Below are positions 26,861 to 35,787 of a DNA stretch of 64,000 nucleotides, in pieces. The notes beneath the pieces are model-generated. The model saw only the letters and a list, made by a program, of their open reading frames with translations, was not told the DNA's origin and searched no databases. Made by a program: the position numbers and the translations under genes. Within the stretch, counting starts at the first letter, position 1, and each line of letters starts with the position of its first letter. Source of the stretch: Clostridium_X cadaveris (GTDB lineage Bacteria > Bacillota > Clostridia > Clostridiales > Clostridiaceae); the NCBI RefSeq assembly GCF_039521325.1, contig NZ_BAAACD010000038.1, one strand, 5' to 3'.

Positions 26861-27793
26861 ATGGTTATAAATGTTAAAAATTTAGTTAAAAGATATGATG
26901 ATCTATTGGCTCTTGATCATTTAAATCTAGAAGTTAATGATGGAGAAATCTTTGGACTTTTAGGACCAAATGGGTCAGGAAAGACTACAGCGATTAATTG
27001 TATTTTATCTTTATTAAAGTATGATAAAGGAACCATAGATGTTTATGGAAAGCCTATGAGACCAAATGCTTATGATATAAAAATGAATATAGGAGTAATA
27101 ATGCAGAATGTAGCCGTGTTTGATGAACTGACAGTTTATGAGAATATTGATTATTTTTGTGGACTTTATATTTCTGACAAGAAACTTCGTAGAAAACTTG
27201 TGGAAGAAGCTGTAGATTTCGTTGGACTTTCTGATTTTAAAAAGTTTTATCCAAAAAAATTAAGTGGAGGGCTGCTTAGAAGATTAAATATTGCTTGTGG
27301 AATTGCCCATAAGCCAAAGCTTATTATTTTGGACGAGCCAACAGTTGCTGTAGATCCTCAAAGCAGAAACAATATATTAGAGGGTATACAAAAGCTTAAT
27401 AAAGAAGGAGCTACAATAGTTTATACTTCTCATTATATGGAAGAGGTTGAGCAGATTTGTACAAGAATTGCAATTATGGACAAAGGTAAGATAATAGCTA
27501 CTGGAACTAATGAAGAGTTAAAGGCAATGATAAATTGCGGAGAAAAGATAACTATAGAGATATTTGAAATGGATAAGGAAATCTTAGAAGGAATTAGAAA
27601 ACTTCCTCACGTAGTTTATGCTGAATATAAAGATAATTATCTTGTGGCAAAGTCAAGTAAGGGCAAAAATAATTTAGTTAATTTGATAGATTATTTAAAG
27701 AGTAAGAATGTTCATGTAGGAAAGATTTATTCAGAGCCGCCTACATTAAATGATGTTTTCTTGGAGATAACAGGCAAGGAACTTAGGGATTAA
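26861..27793 (+). CDS. ABC-2 transporter ATP-binding protein
   Basis: The 310-residue ATPase has Walker A GPNGSGKTT, signature LSGGLLRR, Walker B LIILDEPTVAVD and H-loop YTSHYMEE. The C-terminal extension (about 225-310) is typical of drug- or peptide-type DrrA ATPases. ATG 26861 is chosen because GTGGAGGAA precedes it; the frame is open upstream to a GTG at 26834 without a ribosome site. It heads a three-gene exporter operon divergent from the two-component system. Confidence 0.92.
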   Translation: MVINVKNLVKRYDDLLALDHLNLEVNDGEIFGLLGPNGSGKTTAINCILSLLKYDKGTIDVYGKPMRPNAYDIKMNIGVIMQNVAVFDELTVYENIDYFCGLYISDKKLRRKLVEEAVDFVGLSDFKKFYPKKLSGGLLRRLNIACGIAHKPKLIILDEPTVAVDPQSRNNILEGIQKLNKEGATIVYTSHYMEEVEQICTRIAIMDKGKIIATGTNEELKAMINCGEKITIEIFEMDKEILEGIRKLPHVVYAEYKDNYLVAKSSKGKNNLVNLIDYLKSKNVHVGKIYSEPPTLNDVFLEITGKELRD

Positions 27794-27805
27794 AGGAGGG
27801 GTAAG

Positions 27806-28951
27806 ATGTTTTTTCATAATTATAAATATAGAATTAAATGTATTGTAAAAGATAAGCAGATGATGTTTTGGACTCTTTTATTTCCTATAATTTTGGCAAC
27901 TTTATTTAATTTAGCATTTTCCAATCTTTCAAGTGCAGAAAATTTTTCGAGTATAAATATAGCTGTTGTTAAAGATGACGAACACGAAAAAAATACAGAG
28001 TTTATTGAAGTTTTAAAATCAGTTTCAAATGGTGAAAATGATAAGAATTTATTTAATGTAGAATATACATCTAAAGATATGGCTCAAAAACTTTTGGATG
28101 ATAATAAAGTAGATGGTTTTATATACTTTAATGATGGGATAAAGGTTGTAGTCAAAAAGTCTGGAATAAATCAAACCATATTAAAAAGCTTTGTAGATGA
28201 ATTTAAGCAAACTTCTTCAACAATTAAAACTATTATAGAGAAAAATCCAGAAATAATTAATCAAGGAACTTTAAATAGTTTAATGAAAAGGTCAAATTAT
28301 ATTAAAGATGTATCTATTAGCAAAGTTAATCCAGATACAACTGTAAATTATTTTTATACTTTAATAGCAATGACTTGTTTTTATGGAAGCTTTCTTGGAA
28401 TAAAGGAAGTGTCAGCTATCCAAGGGAATCAGTCTGCTCAAGGAGCAAGAATAAATACTGCGCCAACTAATAAGCTGAAAGTATTTATGGTATCTATGGC
28501 AGCGGCGACTACAGTTCAACTTTTTGATATTGGAATATTGATAGCTTATTTAGCTTTAATTATAAAGGTAGGGTTTGGAAATCAACTTGGATATATAATT
28601 TTGACATGCATAATTGGAACAATAGCGGGGGTAACCTTTGGAACATGTATAGGAGCTATAATAAAAAAAGGTGAAGGTCTTAAGATAGGGATTCTTGTTG
28701 GGTTAACCATGATAATGTCATATTTCTCAGGTATGATGTATGATAAGATGAAGTATATTGTGAATAATAATATGCCAATTCTAGGATATATCAATCCTGT
28801 AAATTTGATAGCAGATTCATTTTACTCATTATATTATTATGATAATTTAACAAAGTTTTTTACAAATCTAAGCCTGCTTTGTGGTTTTTCAATTATTTTT
28901 AGTAGTATAACCTATTTAGTTTTAAGGAGGCAAAAATATGCAAGTTTATAA
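27806..28951 (+). CDS. ABC-2 type permease
   Basis: The 381-residue permease has one N-terminal helix (about 18-40), a large extracytoplasmic domain (about 45-175) and five or six C-terminal helices (about 180-375). This is the DrrB/YhgE-like ABC-2 membrane topology. AAAGGAGGGG precedes the ATG. It overlaps the next permease gene by 14 bp; the two probably form a heterodimer driven by the preceding ATPase. Confidence 0.88.
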   Translation: MFFHNYKYRIKCIVKDKQMMFWTLLFPIILATLFNLAFSNLSSAENFSSINIAVVKDDEHEKNTEFIEVLKSVSNGENDKNLFNVEYTSKDMAQKLLDDNKVDGFIYFNDGIKVVVKKSGINQTILKSFVDEFKQTSSTIKTIIEKNPEIINQGTLNSLMKRSNYIKDVSISKVNPDTTVNYFYTLIAMTCFYGSFLGIKEVSAIQGNQSAQGARINTAPTNKLKVFMVSMAAATTVQLFDIGILIAYLALIIKVGFGNQLGYIILTCIIGTIAGVTFGTCIGAIIKKGEGLKIGILVGLTMIMSYFSGMMYDKMKYIVNNNMPILGYINPVNLIADSFYSLYYYDNLTKFFTNLSLLCGFSIIFSSITYLVLRRQKYASL

Positions 28952-30107
28952 GGCCTTTTTTAAAATTATTATAAAAAATTTAAATCAAATAATGATTTAT
29001 GTAGTAGTATTTTTAGCATTTGCTATACTCCTTGGAAATATGGATGTTAATCCTGCAGATACAAATTTTGAGGAAACTAAAATCAATGTGGCTTTTATTA
29101 ATGAAGATGAAGATTCAGAGCTTGTAGAAGGACTTAGAGAGTATATCAGTAAAAATGCTAATATAGTAGATATATCAGAGGATGATGAAAAGCTTAAAGA
29201 TGCTTTATTCTTTAGAACAGTAGAGTATATAGTAAGGATTCCTAATGGGTTTACAAAGGAAATGATGGGTGGCAGTGAAAATGTTAGTATTAAAACAACT
29301 ACAGTTCCTAATTCAAATAGTGAAATGTATATGAATAATTTGATAAATAGATATCTTAATACAGTTAAGATGTATAGTGGATCAATAAGTAATTTATCTC
29401 AAGAAAAGATTGTAAGCTATGTAAGCAAGGACTTGTCAGAGAGTACAGATGTAAAGCTTAGTACTTATGATAATGGGCATAGAGATGAAGATAAATGCAG
29501 AAATTATTATAACTATTTAGCTTATTCTATGTTTGCCATATTGATACTTGGAGTATCATCGGTAATGATAACTTTCAATAATAAAGATTTAAAAATGAGA
29601 AATTCATCATCAGCATTAAAGCTTAAAGATATGAATTTTCAAATGGTGTTGGGAAACATTAGTTATTCATTACTTGTATGGGTGGTAATGATATTTGCAA
29701 GTTTTATAATGTATGGTAAGTATATGTTTACTGCAAATGGAGCATTATTTCTTTTAAATTCTTTTGTATTTACTATATCAGCATTAAGTATAAGTTTTCT
29801 AATTGGAAATATCATTAATAGCAAGAATGCTATGTCGGCTGCGTCAAATGTAGTTTCATTAGGTTGTTGTTTTATAAGTGGTGTGTTTGTTCCTCAGCAA
29901 TATTTGGGAAAAACAGTGCTTTCTATAGCAAGTTTTAACCCAACCTATTGGTATGTAAAAGCTAATAATGAAATATCAGCCTTGGTTAATTTTAGCAAAG
30001 AAAATCTTATGCCTATATTTATGAGTATGGCAATAATACTTTGTTTTGCAATAGCTATATTTGCAATAACTCTTGTAATTATAAAACAGAAAAGATTAAG
30101 TAATTAA
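28938..30107 (+). CDS. ABC-2 type permease, second subunit
   Basis: The 389-residue permease has the same layout as its neighbour: an N-terminal helix (about 13-35), an external domain to about residue 185, then six helices. NTVKMYSG and ASFNPTYWYVKA are typical of ABC-2 families. Its ATG lies within the end of the upstream gene, after AAGGAGG. It closes the three-gene exporter operon. Confidence 0.88.
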   Translation: MQVYKAFFKIIIKNLNQIMIYVVVFLAFAILLGNMDVNPADTNFEETKINVAFINEDEDSELVEGLREYISKNANIVDISEDDEKLKDALFFRTVEYIVRIPNGFTKEMMGGSENVSIKTTTVPNSNSEMYMNNLINRYLNTVKMYSGSISNLSQEKIVSYVSKDLSESTDVKLSTYDNGHRDEDKCRNYYNYLAYSMFAILILGVSSVMITFNNKDLKMRNSSSALKLKDMNFQMVLGNISYSLLVWVVMIFASFIMYGKYMFTANGALFLLNSFVFTISALSISFLIGNIINSKNAMSAASNVVSLGCCFISGVFVPQQYLGKTVLSIASFNPTYWYVKANNEISALVNFSKENLMPIFMSMAIILCFAIAIFAITLVIIKQKRLSN

Positions 30108-30151
30108 ATTATAAAAATCAATTATTTTAATAATAGTATATTATTTTAGAT

Positions 30152-30168
30152 ATTAGAAAAACTAAAAT
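30152..30168 (+). promoter_or_regulatory. Leader element shared by two DUF1540 genes, copy 1
   Basis: ATTAGAAAAACTAAAAT lies 28 nt before the ATG of the first DUF1540 gene. The same 17 bases occur 27 nt before the second DUF1540 gene at 32498-32514. This suggests a duplicated promoter or leader. Confidence 0.5.
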
Positions 30169-30196
30169 AGTAATTATTATTAAAGGAGGCGAGAAT

Positions 30197-30355
30197 ATGG
30201 AAAAGAATTCATCAATAAAATGTTCAGTACAACAATGTAAATTTCATAATCAATCTGAAAATTACTGCACTCTAAATGAAATTCAAGTAGGAACTCATGA
30301 GAAAAATCCTACAGTAGTAGAATGTACTGACTGTCAATCTTTTGTTCTAAAATAA
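30197..30355 (+). CDS. DUF1540 protein, copy 1 (52 aa)
   Basis: This 52-residue protein has the DUF1540 cysteine pattern: C9, C14, H17, C24, C43 and C46, beginning SIKCSVQQCKFH and ending VECTDCQSFVLK. The cysteines probably bind a metal; the family is common in spore-forming clostridia and its function is unknown. It is too short for many gene finders but has AAAGGAGG at ideal distance. A close paralogue lies at 32542, on the other side of a surface nucleotidase gene. A terminator follows directly. Confidence 0.85.
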   Translation: MEKNSSIKCSVQQCKFHNQSENYCTLNEIQVGTHEKNPTVVECTDCQSFVLK

Positions 30356-30370
30356 GTGAATCTAAAAAAG

Positions 30371-30414
30371 GGGTTCAGATGGGGCTGAAAAACATCCATT
30401 TGAACCCTTTTTTT
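30371..30414 (+). terminator. Terminator of DUF1540 gene 1
   Basis: GGGTTCAGATGG pairs with CCATTTGAACCC (one G-T wobble), followed by seven T. Confidence 0.9.
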
Positions 30415-30420
30415 GCGTTG

Positions 30421-30488
30421 AAAACCCATGGCTATGCCAGTGAATAAAAGAATATAGCACTGAATGAAAAAGAACTCCTATGCTAAAA
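30421..30488. repeat. Palindromic IS-like repeat, copy B
   Basis: This block aligns along its length with 5421-5490: AAAACC, then GGYTATGCCAGTG, ATAAAA, and the same right part AAAAAGAACTCCTATG. The hairpin is degraded compared with copy A. It sits between a terminator and the nucleotidase promoter region, with no gene damage visible. Confidence 0.55.
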
Positions 30489-30621
30489 TCAAGAGATGAA
30501 GGATGAGTGTTAAGAATAGTTATTTTCATGTTATAAACAGTAAAGGTAATTGATTTAATAACTGGAAAAATATATAATATAGATGAGATTTATTATACAT
30601 AAAGAAGGGGGAATAAATCAA

Positions 30622-32370
30622 ATGTTAAAATCTAAAAGTAAAAGAAAATTTTTATCGCTACTTGTTGCAGCAATGATGACAGTAGGACTATCTACTTCAA
30701 TTACAGCAAGAGCAGACGAAAACTCTCCAAAACTAGAGAGCGGCAATAAAGTCATAGACATAATTTCATTTAATGACTTTCATGGAGCGTTAGATTCTGG
30801 TGGAAAAACACCTGGAATGGCTAAATTTGTGGGAGCGGTTAAGGAATATAAGAAAGCAAATCCTAACACTATAGTAGTTTCTGGTGGTGATAACTATCAA
30901 GGAACTGCAATGTCAAACCTTACTTATGGAAAACCAGTATCTGAGATGTTTAAAGAAATTGGTTTAGTTGCTTCTGCCATAGGAAACCACGAATATGACT
31001 GGGGAACAAAGTATATGGATACATGGCAGAAGGATGGCGGTTTTGAGTTTTTAGCATGTAATATATATGATAAGAACACAGGTGAGCCTATAAACTATGC
31101 AAAACCTTATAAGGTAGTTGCACAAGATGGAATTAAGATAGGATTTGTAGGTCTTGCAACTCCAGAAACACAATTTAAAACTAAACCTGAAAATGTAGCA
31201 GGATTAGAATTTAGAGATCCTGTGAAAGCAGCAACTGAATGGGCAGATAAATTAAAGTCAGGTAGTCTTCCAGAAGGAAAGGCAGATGTAGTTATAGCTT
31301 TGACACATTTAGGTGCATCACAAGCTAAAGATTATACAATTACCGGAGAAGCTACAGACTTAACTAAAGTAGCTAGTATTGATGGAATAATAGCAGGACA
31401 TACACATAATCAAGTGTCAGGTTATGTTAATGGAAAACCTATAGTTGAAGGATACTATGCAGGAAGAACATTAGCAAATTTAAAAATGACTTTTACTGAA
31501 GACAATAAATTAGTATCAATAGTACCTAATGCAGATACTTTATATAAAAGACCAGATACATTAAAGGATGACGAAAATGCATTAAAAATATATAATAAAT
31601 ACCAAAAGGAACTTGGACCAGTTTTAGCTCAAGTAGTTGGAGTTACAGATACTGAATTAAGCCATGATAGATTTAAGCATCAAGGTACATCACCACTTGG
31701 ACAATGGACTTGTGATGTTATGAGAAAAGAGGCAGGAACTCAAATTGGAATAACTAATGGTGGAGGACTTAGAACATCTATTCCTAAGGGAGATATAACA
31801 ATGGGGAAACTTTACGAAGTTATGCCTTTTGATAATACATTAGTTACAATGAAGTTAACTGGAGAGCAGTTAAAGAAAGTTATTGAACATGGTATCTATA
31901 ATGACAAATATGGATGGGTACAAGTTTCAGGATTAAAAGTATATTATGACAAGGATAAAGAAGCTGGAAACAGAATAAGTGATATGTTCCTTGATGACGG
32001 AACAAAGATAGAAATGGATAAGCTATACACTGTAGTAACAAACGATTTTATGTCAACAGGTGGAGATGAATACGATTTCACCGGCGCTATAGACATGAAA
32101 GATACAAATCTTCCAATAAGAGATGCATTAGTTAAATCACTAAAGGCATTAAATGGAGAACATCTTGTATTTGATTACACTGATCCATTAATAAATGGAA
32201 AAGCACCTGATGCACCAGTGGTAGATAATGATAAAAACACTGAAGATGCTGAAAAGCTTCCACAAACAGGTTCAGTAGTGTCTACAGAAAGCACAGTAGC
32301 TTTTGGAATAATTATGCTTGTAATAGGAGCAGCAGTTATTGTAGACAGGAAGAAAAAGAATATTGCATAA
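30622..32370 (+). CDS. Cell-wall-anchored 5'-nucleotidase
   Basis: The 582-residue protein has a signal peptide (about 1-32, ending TARA), a metallophosphoesterase domain and a 5'-nucleotidase C-terminal domain. Metal-binding motifs are FNDFHG, GGDNYQG, GNHEYDWG and GHTHNQ; NGGGLRTSIPKGDITMG lies in the substrate domain. The C-terminus carries LPQTG, a hydrophobic helix and a KKK tail, so sortase should attach it to the wall. It probably hydrolyses extracellular nucleotides or cyclic phosphodiesters to nucleosides and phosphate. ATG 30622 is chosen because of AAGAAGGGGG; an upstream in-frame ATG at 30583 would spoil the signal peptide. Confidence 0.92.
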   Translation: MLKSKSKRKFLSLLVAAMMTVGLSTSITARADENSPKLESGNKVIDIISFNDFHGALDSGGKTPGMAKFVGAVKEYKKANPNTIVVSGGDNYQGTAMSNLTYGKPVSEMFKEIGLVASAIGNHEYDWGTKYMDTWQKDGGFEFLACNIYDKNTGEPINYAKPYKVVAQDGIKIGFVGLATPETQFKTKPENVAGLEFRDPVKAATEWADKLKSGSLPEGKADVVIALTHLGASQAKDYTITGEATDLTKVASIDGIIAGHTHNQVSGYVNGKPIVEGYYAGRTLANLKMTFTEDNKLVSIVPNADTLYKRPDTLKDDENALKIYNKYQKELGPVLAQVVGVTDTELSHDRFKHQGTSPLGQWTCDVMRKEAGTQIGITNGGGLRTSIPKGDITMGKLYEVMPFDNTLVTMKLTGEQLKKVIEHGIYNDKYGWVQVSGLKVYYDKDKEAGNRISDMFLDDGTKIEMDKLYTVVTNDFMSTGGDEYDFTGAIDMKDTNLPIRDALVKSLKALNGEHLVFDYTDPLINGKAPDAPVVDNDKNTEDAEKLPQTGSVVSTESTVAFGIIMLVIGAAVIVDRKKKNIA

Positions 32371-32408
32371 AAATTATTGAATCATCATAATCTGTTTAAA
32401 TACAGAGT

Positions 32409-32437
32409 AGAGGCACTTGACTTCAAGTGGCCTCTTC
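32409..32437 (+). terminator. Terminator of the wall nucleotidase
   Basis: AGAGGCACTTGA pairs with TCAAGTGGCCTCT with one bulged base, followed by TCTTGTTGTG. Confidence 0.7.
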
Positions 32438-32497
32438 TTGTTGTGTAAACTTTCCAGTATCCTAAATGGTAAATGTTGCGAGAATATTATTTGATTT

Positions 32498-32514
32498 ATT
32501 AGAAAAACTAAAAT
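32498..32514 (+). promoter_or_regulatory. Leader element shared by two DUF1540 genes, copy 2
   Basis: ATTAGAAAAACTAAAAT here is identical to 30152-30168 and has nearly the same distance to the following ATG. Confidence 0.5.
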
Positions 32515-32541
32515 TATGATGAAGTGAGGAGGTAATATTTT

Positions 32542-32700
32542 ATGTCAAAGAATACATCAATAAAATGTACAGTAGAACAATGTAAGTTCCATGATTACTC
32601 AGAAGATTACTGTACTTTAAATGAAATTAAAGTTGCAACCCACGAATCAAATCCTAAGGTAGTTGAGTGCACTGATTGTGAATCATTTGCTTTAAAATAA
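32542..32700 (+). CDS. DUF1540 protein, copy 2 (52 aa)
   Basis: This is a close paralogue of the protein at 30197, same length, differing mostly by conservative changes (SIKCTVEQCKFHDYSEDYC and VVECTDCESFALK). All cysteines and the histidine are kept, so both copies appear under selection. GAGGAGGT precedes the ATG. A terminator follows at once. Confidence 0.85.
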   Translation: MSKNTSIKCTVEQCKFHDYSEDYCTLNEIKVATHESNPKVVECTDCESFALK

Positions 32701-32701
32701 T

Positions 32702-32754
32702 AGATAAACATAGAGAAAGGACGACCTTCCTTTATGTTTATCTATTATTTTTTA
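32702..32754 (+). terminator. Terminator of DUF1540 gene 2
   Basis: AGATAAACATA and AAAGGA pair with TCCTTT and TATGTTTATCT, interrupted by a 3-nt bulge, followed by ATTATTTTTTAT. Confidence 0.8.
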
Positions 32755-33008
32755 TGGTTAATTCTTAAAATAGATATTTAAATACATTAAACTTCGCATT
32801 TAAATTCTTAAAATAGAAAATTCAAAATAATGAAAAAAATTTCGAGCTATATTAAAAAAACAAAAAGATAATATAAAAAGTTCAAAAAAGTATATGCAAA
32901 AATTGTAGAAATGATATATATTATATATAAAGAATTTTTTCTGAAAGCCATAATCAAACTTTATCTTTTAAAACAATATGATAAAGGTAAAAATAACAGA
33001 GGTGAAAT
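32755..33008 (+). promoter_or_regulatory. Promoter region of the ABC/nucleotidase operon
   Basis: A 15-bp direct repeat AATTCTTAAAATAGA occurs at 32760-32774 and 32803-32817, and TTAA steps recur at 8-13 bp intervals between. A candidate promoter is TTGTAG (32903-32908), 17-nt spacer, TATAAA (32926-32931). A 7-bp hairpin CTTTATC/GATAAAG lies at 32959-32986. The repeats could bind an OmpR-family activator such as PhoP, but this is weak in such AT-rich DNA. Confidence 0.4.
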
Positions 33009-34079
33009 ATGATACAGATTGAAAAACTAAAAAAAGTTTACAGTAATGGGTATGAAGCTTTAAAAAGCATCGATCTTGAAATTAATGAGGGAGAGCTTAT
33101 ATGCCTATTAGGTCCAAGTGGATGCGGTAAAACAACAATATTAAACTTATTGGCAGGACTTTTAGACCCTACAAGTGGAGATATTAAGTTCGATAATGAA
33201 TCAGTTATTGATAAACATCCTAAAGATAGAAACATAGGGTTAGTATTCCAAAATTATGCATTATATCCTCATATGACAGTTTTAGAAAATATTATGTTTC
33301 CTCTAACAGTTGGAAAGAATAAGAAATCAAAACAAGAAGCTAAATCCATATCAGAAAAATTTATGAAGATTACAAGTATTGAGGGGTTAGCTGATAAGAA
33401 ACCTGGTGAAATGTCTGGAGGACAGCAACAAAGAGTTGCAATAACAAGAGCTTTAGTTCAAAGTCCTAAGATTCTTTTATTGGATGAGCCTTTAAGTAAT
33501 CTAGATGCAAGACTTAGGCTTAAAATAAGAGAGGAAATAAGAAGGCTTGTAAAAGAAATAGGAATTACAACTATTTTTGTTACACATGACCAAGAAGAGG
33601 CATTATCTATAAGTGACAGAATTGTATTAATGAATGAAGGTATTGTTCAACAATTTGATATCCCTCAAAACTTATACTTAGAACCGGAAAATCTTTTTGT
33701 GGCTAAGTTTATGGGAAATCCTATAATCAATATATTTGAGATGAATAAAGAGGGCGATGCATTAAAATCTAAAGATTTTTCAATTGATTTGAATCTTCTA
33801 AGCAATGATAGATTTAAAGGAGAATTAAATCAGGGTAAATACTATGTTGGAATTAGACCAGAATATTTTGAGCTAAGTGAAAATCCATTATTTAAAGTCA
33901 ATGTTGAATCAATAGAATTAATTGGTAAAGACTGTATAGTTAATTTTAATATCAACGACACACACTCAAAGTCAATAACAGATATATCTAAAAATATCAA
34001 AGAGGACGATGAGGTAGGATTTGATATCGATTATAAGAGTATTTATATTTTCCAAGAGAATGGAGTTCGAGTGTACTAA
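33009..34079 (+). CDS. UgpC/MalK-family ABC ATPase
   Basis: The 356-residue ATPase has Walker A GPSGCGKTT, Q-loop VFQNYALYPHM, signature MSGGQQQR and Walker B LLDEPLSNLDARLR. A regulatory/TOBE domain follows (about 240-356). This is the CUT1-type ATPase that drives sugar or glycerol-phosphate import. It precedes two permeases; its stop overlaps the first permease ATG by one base. An ATPase first, with the binding protein last, is an uncommon gene order for this family. Confidence 0.92.
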   Translation: MIQIEKLKKVYSNGYEALKSIDLEINEGELICLLGPSGCGKTTILNLLAGLLDPTSGDIKFDNESVIDKHPKDRNIGLVFQNYALYPHMTVLENIMFPLTVGKNKKSKQEAKSISEKFMKITSIEGLADKKPGEMSGGQQQRVAITRALVQSPKILLLDEPLSNLDARLRLKIREEIRRLVKEIGITTIFVTHDQEEALSISDRIVLMNEGIVQQFDIPQNLYLEPENLFVAKFMGNPIINIFEMNKEGDALKSKDFSIDLNLLSNDRFKGELNQGKYYVGIRPEYFELSENPLFKVNVESIELIGKDCIVNFNINDTHSKSITDISKNIKEDDEVGFDIDYKSIYIFQENGVRVY

Positions 34080-34960
34080 TGAAAAAGTTTAAATATAGAG
34101 CAGAGAATTCACCACAGGCATGGTTATTTCTTTTACCAGCATTGATAATAGTTGGGATCTTTAGTGTTCTCCCATTAATAAAGACTTTTGTAATGTCGTT
34201 CCAGAAAGGAACATTAAATAACTTACAATTTAATGGATTTAAAAATTTTGAAATAGTATTAAGTGACCCGAAATTTCATACAGCATTAATTAATACGGCA
34301 CTATATGCATTTATTGTTGTACCAGTAGGACTTATAATTGCTATGTTTATTGCAATTACTATTCACGATAAGATAAAGCATAAAGACATTTGTGAAACAA
34401 TATTTTTTATACCATATTTAACAAGTATAATAGCTGTCGGTATTGTATTTAGATATTTATTAAATGGAGAATATGGATTTGTGAATTACATACTAGAAAT
34501 ATTTAATGTAGGCCCAATAAACTTCTTAGATGACCCTAGTATGAGTATGACTACACTTATCATATTTGGAATATGGTCAGGATTGGCATTTAATATAATT
34601 ATTTTACTTTCTGGACTAAGAAATGTTGATTCTAATTACTATAAAGTTGCAGATATGTTTGGAGCAACTAAGATTCAGCAGTTTTTTAGAATAACTTTAC
34701 CACAAATGATACCTATAATTACATTCTTACTAATGGTTAATTTTATTAGTGCATTTAAAGTGTATGCTCAGGTATTTGCTATATTTAATGGAAAAGCTGG
34801 TATTGCTGACAGTGCTACAACTGCTGTTTTCTACATTTTTAACAAATTCTATGTTGAGAATAGGTATGGTCAGGGTATGGCTGCAGCAGTTATATTATTT
34901 ATCTTGATTTTGCTTTTTACGGTAATTCAGAATCGTATCTTGAAAAGAATATCTAAGTAG
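34079..34960 (+). CDS. UgpA/MalF-type ABC permease
   Basis: The 293-residue permease has six transmembrane helices and the cytoplasmic EAA loop (NYYKVADMFGATKIQQFF, ending ITLPQM). It pairs with the permease encoded next. Its ATG overlaps the ATPase stop (TAATG), so translation is coupled. The family imports sugars, polyols or phosphorylated glycerol compounds; the neighbouring phosphatases argue for a phosphorylated substrate. Confidence 0.92.
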   Translation: MKKFKYRAENSPQAWLFLLPALIIVGIFSVLPLIKTFVMSFQKGTLNNLQFNGFKNFEIVLSDPKFHTALINTALYAFIVVPVGLIIAMFIAITIHDKIKHKDICETIFFIPYLTSIIAVGIVFRYLLNGEYGFVNYILEIFNVGPINFLDDPSMSMTTLIIFGIWSGLAFNIIILLSGLRNVDSNYYKVADMFGATKIQQFFRITLPQMIPIITFLLMVNFISAFKVYAQVFAIFNGKAGIADSATTAVFYIFNKFYVENRYGQGMAAAVILFILILLFTVIQNRILKRISK

Positions 34961-34968
34961 GTGAAAGA

Positions 34969-35787
34969 ATGAAAAAAGTTAGTACGATTTTATCAAAAGG
35001 TTTTATTGTTGTTATGGCGTTGATAACATTATTTCCTTTTGTATATATGATTTTAGCAAGTTTAATGACTTATCAAGAGGCAACTAGTATTCCGCCAACA
35101 TTAATCCCAAATCAGCCTCAGTGGGAAAACTTTGCAGCAGCCATGAAGCAGGCTCCTTTTGTTAGATATTTCTTCAATACAATCTTTGTATCAGGAGTAA
35201 CTACATTAGGAATAATTATAACTTCAGTACTTTCAGCATTTGCTTTAGTAAAATTAGAGTTTAAGTATAAGAATATTTTAGTTATGGCTATGGCTGCATT
35301 ATTAATGGTACCTTATGAAGTGACAGTATTTACTAATTATCAAACCATTGCACAACTTAATTTGCTTGATACATATACTGCATTAATACTTCCATCTTTA
35401 GCAAGTATATTTTATATATTTTATTTAAAAGAATATTTGACAAGTATACCAATATCTTATTATAAGGCAGCAAAGGTTGATGGATGTGGAGATTTAGAGT
35501 TTATTAAAAGAATAATGATTCCTCTATCAAAACCAGCTTTATTTACAATGGGAATATTAAGTTTTATTAATGGGTGGAATGCATTCCTATGGCCAATCCT
35601 TGTAACTAATACTAAAGAGTTAAGATTGCTAAGTAATGGATTGAGTTCGTTTGCTAGTGAAAGTGGTACAAATGTTCACCTTCAAATGGCAGCCTCAACA
35701 ATAGCGATAGTGCCAATTTTAATTCTATACCTAGTATTTAGAAAACAAATTATTAGAGGAGTTGTTAAGAGTGGCGTTAAAGGATAA
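34969..35787 (+). CDS. UgpE/MalG-type ABC permease
   Basis: The 272-residue permease has six helices and the EAA motif SYYKAAKVDGCGDLEFIKR with IMIPLSKPA. It completes the membrane channel of the importer. TAGGTGAAAG precedes the ATG. Its 3' end overlaps the start of the metallo-hydrolase gene by 17 bp. Confidence 0.92.
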   Translation: MKKVSTILSKGFIVVMALITLFPFVYMILASLMTYQEATSIPPTLIPNQPQWENFAAAMKQAPFVRYFFNTIFVSGVTTLGIIITSVLSAFALVKLEFKYKNILVMAMAALLMVPYEVTVFTNYQTIAQLNLLDTYTALILPSLASIFYIFYLKEYLTSIPISYYKAAKVDGCGDLEFIKRIMIPLSKPALFTMGILSFINGWNAFLWPILVTNTKELRLLSNGLSSFASESGTNVHLQMAASTIAIVPILILYLVFRKQIIRGVVKSGVKG

